From: Paenibacillus_E qinlingensis_A
GTDB taxonomy: Bacteria; Bacillota; Bacilli; Paenibacillales; NBRC-103111
Direction of reading: 5' to 3'
Length of the DNA stretch: 64,000 nt
Assembly (NCBI RefSeq): GCF_031455095.1
Contig: NZ_JAVDSB010000020.1
Location: forward strand, 1 to 64,000
The position numbers and the translations under genes are program-made. The notes below the pieces were generated by a model. The model saw nothing but the letters and a program-made list of their open reading frames with translations. It was not told where the DNA came from and ran no database searches. Position 1 is the stretch's first letter, and every line of letters begins with the position of its first letter. This document shows positions 62,289 through 64,000 of the stretch, piece by piece.

Positions 62289-62549
62289 TTACTTTACCCC
62301 TTTGGAATGTTTAGCCATTGATAAAAAGAGATCACTCACACAACTTCTGGCAAGGGATCTAGATTCAGGTGTTGCTCCCATACCCACGTACTGACATGAT
62401 CCTCGACTACATATTCCTATGGTTATCGCTGCTTTTTCAGCTGGTGGAAACTGACTGAACTTGAATTCCAGCGGACCTTCCTTGAGTTCAATGTAACCAA
62501 CATTTTCTACAACACCTACTTGGCATACCGGACAATTGCAAACACCCAT
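62289..62549 (-). CDS. Small cysteine-rich hypothetical protein
   Basis: An 86-residue protein beginning MGVCNCPVCQVG, with another cysteine pair in GICSRGSCQYVG and a final SCVSDLFL; the CxCxxC arrangement suggests metal binding. The ATG at 62549 with AAGGA about 10 bases upstream is chosen; the frame continues upstream to 62681 without a ribosome site and with less protein-like sequence. I do not recognise the family. It is divergent from the GntR-type regulator gene. Confidence 0.5.
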   Translation of the reverse strand: MGVCNCPVCQVGVVENVGYIELKEGPLEFKFSQFPPAEKAAITIGICSRGSCQYVGMGATPESRSLARSCVSDLFLSMAKHSKGVK

Positions 62550-62819
62550 GATGTCTTCATCCTTTTCTGTTCTGACTGTTGGAGTCCCAACGACACACAT
62601 TCGCAACTTGAAGGAAGGGCGATGGTGATTTTCATCATCAAAAAGCTTCTTTTTTAGGTAACAGAAAACTATTCGTAGCATAACATATAATTACATATTT
62701 AACTAGTTATTTAGTCTTTTATGTCAACATTTCCATATGCTTTTTAGGGTGATTTGTTTTTATTTTGTAGAGTGATGCGATATAATAAAGCTTGTCAAGC
62801 TACAGAAAGGTGATCATTC

Positions 62820-63797
62820 ATGGACGAAAAAAAGCTGCCACTTCGAGTAGCTCCAGACCTAGCCTTTAATGTGAATACGCAAATCAAGGAACAATTGAAA
62901 TGGCTGATTGGTATTGGCCATATCGAACCTGGCGATATGCTTCCATCAACAAGCCAATTGGCTGATGAATTAGGGCTTAATTTAAATACAATTAATAATG
63001 CTTTCACTCAACTTCGTTATGAAGGGCTTGTCACCATGCAGAGAGGGCGAGGCACACAGGTTGTAGATGGCATCCAAACGGAAAGGCTCCGAAAGGAACG
63101 GCTTTCTATGCAAAAGCTGTTAGAGAAGACCATTTGTGAAGCCGTTTCCGCAGGCCATGATTTACAGCAACTTTTCACTGCCAGTCTCGCATATGTACTC
63201 TTGAGCACACCTCGAACCCAAGAGAAGTTACATATTGTTCTTGTCGAATGCAGAGAACATGACCACCAGTTCCTAAGTGAAGCTATTGCACAAGCAACCG
63301 ATTGTACGGTGTCGTTGCTTTTTCTAGAGGATCCTTATCCGAACGGGGAGGAGTCTGACGAAATTCTGCGCCATGCTAATTTCATTATTACGACGCTTAT
63401 TCACGAAGATGAAGTCAAGTCCCGCTTCGCCTGCTACGACAAAAAAATAGTGGTCATCGGCACTACCGTCGACACTTCCTGTCTTCTCCAAATTTCCAGG
63501 CTAGAATCGGATACGAATGTCACGTTCGTTTGCCTTGGCAAAACGGGCGGAGAATGGATGGCGAATCAAGTACGTGATGCGGGTATTGATCACATTCACT
63601 TTGGGACATTAGGCTGGAATGACCGCGAGAGATTGCCCAGCGTATTGCAGCAATCAGACATCATTTATGCTTCCTCCTCTGTCTTTCCTGAATTAAAGAA
63701 GTTAGCTTCCGAGAAAGTGGAGTTGTTCCCCATCCGATTAGAGAAAACCAGCAAAAGCTTATTAGACGAAATCTCCAAACAAAGCATTAGACGTTAG
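62820..63797 (+). CDS. GntR family transcriptional regulator with unrecognised C-terminal domain
   Basis: A 325-residue protein. The N-terminal 80 residues are a GntR winged helix (IGHIEPGDMLPSTSQLADEL, NLNTINNAFTQLRYEGLVTM, QRGRGTQVVDG). The remaining 240 residues have alternating strands and helices (LHIVLVECREHDHQFLSEAI, ANFIITTLIHEDEV, NVTFVCLGKTGGEWMANQVR) and do not look like UTRA, FCD or aminotransferase effector domains; they may form a two-lobed ligand-binding domain. AAAGGTGATCATTC precedes the ATG. Its target is unknown. Confidence 0.85.
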   Translation: MDEKKLPLRVAPDLAFNVNTQIKEQLKWLIGIGHIEPGDMLPSTSQLADELGLNLNTINNAFTQLRYEGLVTMQRGRGTQVVDGIQTERLRKERLSMQKLLEKTICEAVSAGHDLQQLFTASLAYVLLSTPRTQEKLHIVLVECREHDHQFLSEAIAQATDCTVSLLFLEDPYPNGEESDEILRHANFIITTLIHEDEVKSRFACYDKKIVVIGTTVDTSCLLQISRLESDTNVTFVCLGKTGGEWMANQVRDAGIDHIHFGTLGWNDRERLPSVLQQSDIIYASSSVFPELKKLASEKVELFPIRLEKTSKSLLDEISKQSIRR

Positions 63798-63889
63798 AAG
63801 TACAACCAACTGCAAGGATTTCCTCCCCTGAATGGCGTCTACCTATCATTCTTCCTTAAACCACCATTCGTTACCCTTATGACGTATAT

Positions 63890-63972
63890 AAAAATAATAT
63901 CCCCTTCGATTCCACTCATCCCTCATGTTTCATAAGGTTGATTCTGAGTGTATCTGCAAGGGGATATTTGTC
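63890..63972. terminator. Long-arm hairpin after the GntR-type gene
   Basis: AATATCCCCTT (63898-63908 region) pairs with AAGGGGATATT about 60 bases later, with an inner ACTCA/TGAGT stem. T-rich sequence follows on both strands (TTTGTCTCTTGTT on plus; ATTATTTTTATA on minus), so it may serve both directions. Confidence 0.55.
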
Positions 63973-64000
63973 TCTTGTTACCCTACCTTAGGCGTGATTG

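Overview
The window looks like a chromosomal segment from a Paenibacillus-type member of the Paenibacillaceae. The signs are strong AGGAGG-type ribosome sites, frequent GTG/TTG starts, paired YesM-like sensor kinases and YesN-like (receiver + AraC) regulators next to CUT1 sugar ABC transporters that lack their own ATPase, many AraC-type regulators, and a giant secreted glucanase built from discoidin and DUF1533-type modules. No rRNA, tRNA, CRISPR array, prophage or transposase gene was seen. The species call is inference from gene content only.

Layout. 1-300: a 62-bp tandem repeat array. 0.4-4.6 kb: a sugar-metabolism pair (TIM-barrel isomerase/epimerase and Gfo/Idh/MocA oxidoreductase) divergent from an AraC regulator, then an aldo/keto reductase. 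4.8-11.6 kb: a first CUT1 sugar uptake locus (two permeases, YesM-like sensor, YesN-like regulator, binding lipoprotein); both of its promoters carry the same pair of direct repeats with identical geometry. 11.7-15 kb: small membrane proteins, a spermidine-synthase-like methyltransferase and an ABC-F ATPase. 15.1-20.7 kb: signalling genes (a hybrid kinase with two receivers and an HPt domain, a receiver-EAL phosphodiesterase, an OmpR-type regulator). 20.8-27 kb: MBL hydrolase, a CLC channel resembling fluoride exporters, a SulP transporter, and a DHA2 drug exporter with a divergent TetR regulator.

27.1-47.6 kb is a polysaccharide utilisation locus: a second binding protein and permease pair, an M20 peptidase, a GH88/GH105-type unsaturated uronyl hydrolase, a second YesN/YesM pair, a heparinase II/III-type lyase, a cystathionine-type PLP enzyme, a PhyH-type dioxygenase, an AraC regulator, a GH78-type alpha-L-rhamnosidase, an aldo/keto reductase and a BNR propeller protein. 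Together they suggest intracellular breakdown of an imported rhamnose- and uronate-containing oligosaccharide. Three promoters in this locus share a conserved ungapped element that I propose as the operator of its YesN-type regulator. The M20, PLP and PhyH enzymes are unexpected here and hint at an unusual substituent on the glycan.

47.6-52.5 kb: a 291-bp tandem duplication, then copper resistance (lipoprotein, copA, copZ, csoR) with recognisable CsoR operators. 52.6-55.8 kb: a NemR-like single-cysteine TetR repressor followed by ccdA, a TlpA-like lipoprotein and an MsrA-MsrB fusion lipoprotein. A shared operator lies over both promoters, suggesting an oxidant-induced system for repairing oxidised methionines outside the membrane. 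55.9-61.8 kb: a 1968-residue secreted GH81 endo-beta-1,3-glucanase with six discoidin and four DUF1533-like modules. The window ends with a small cysteine-rich protein and a GntR-family regulator whose effector domain I do not recognise.
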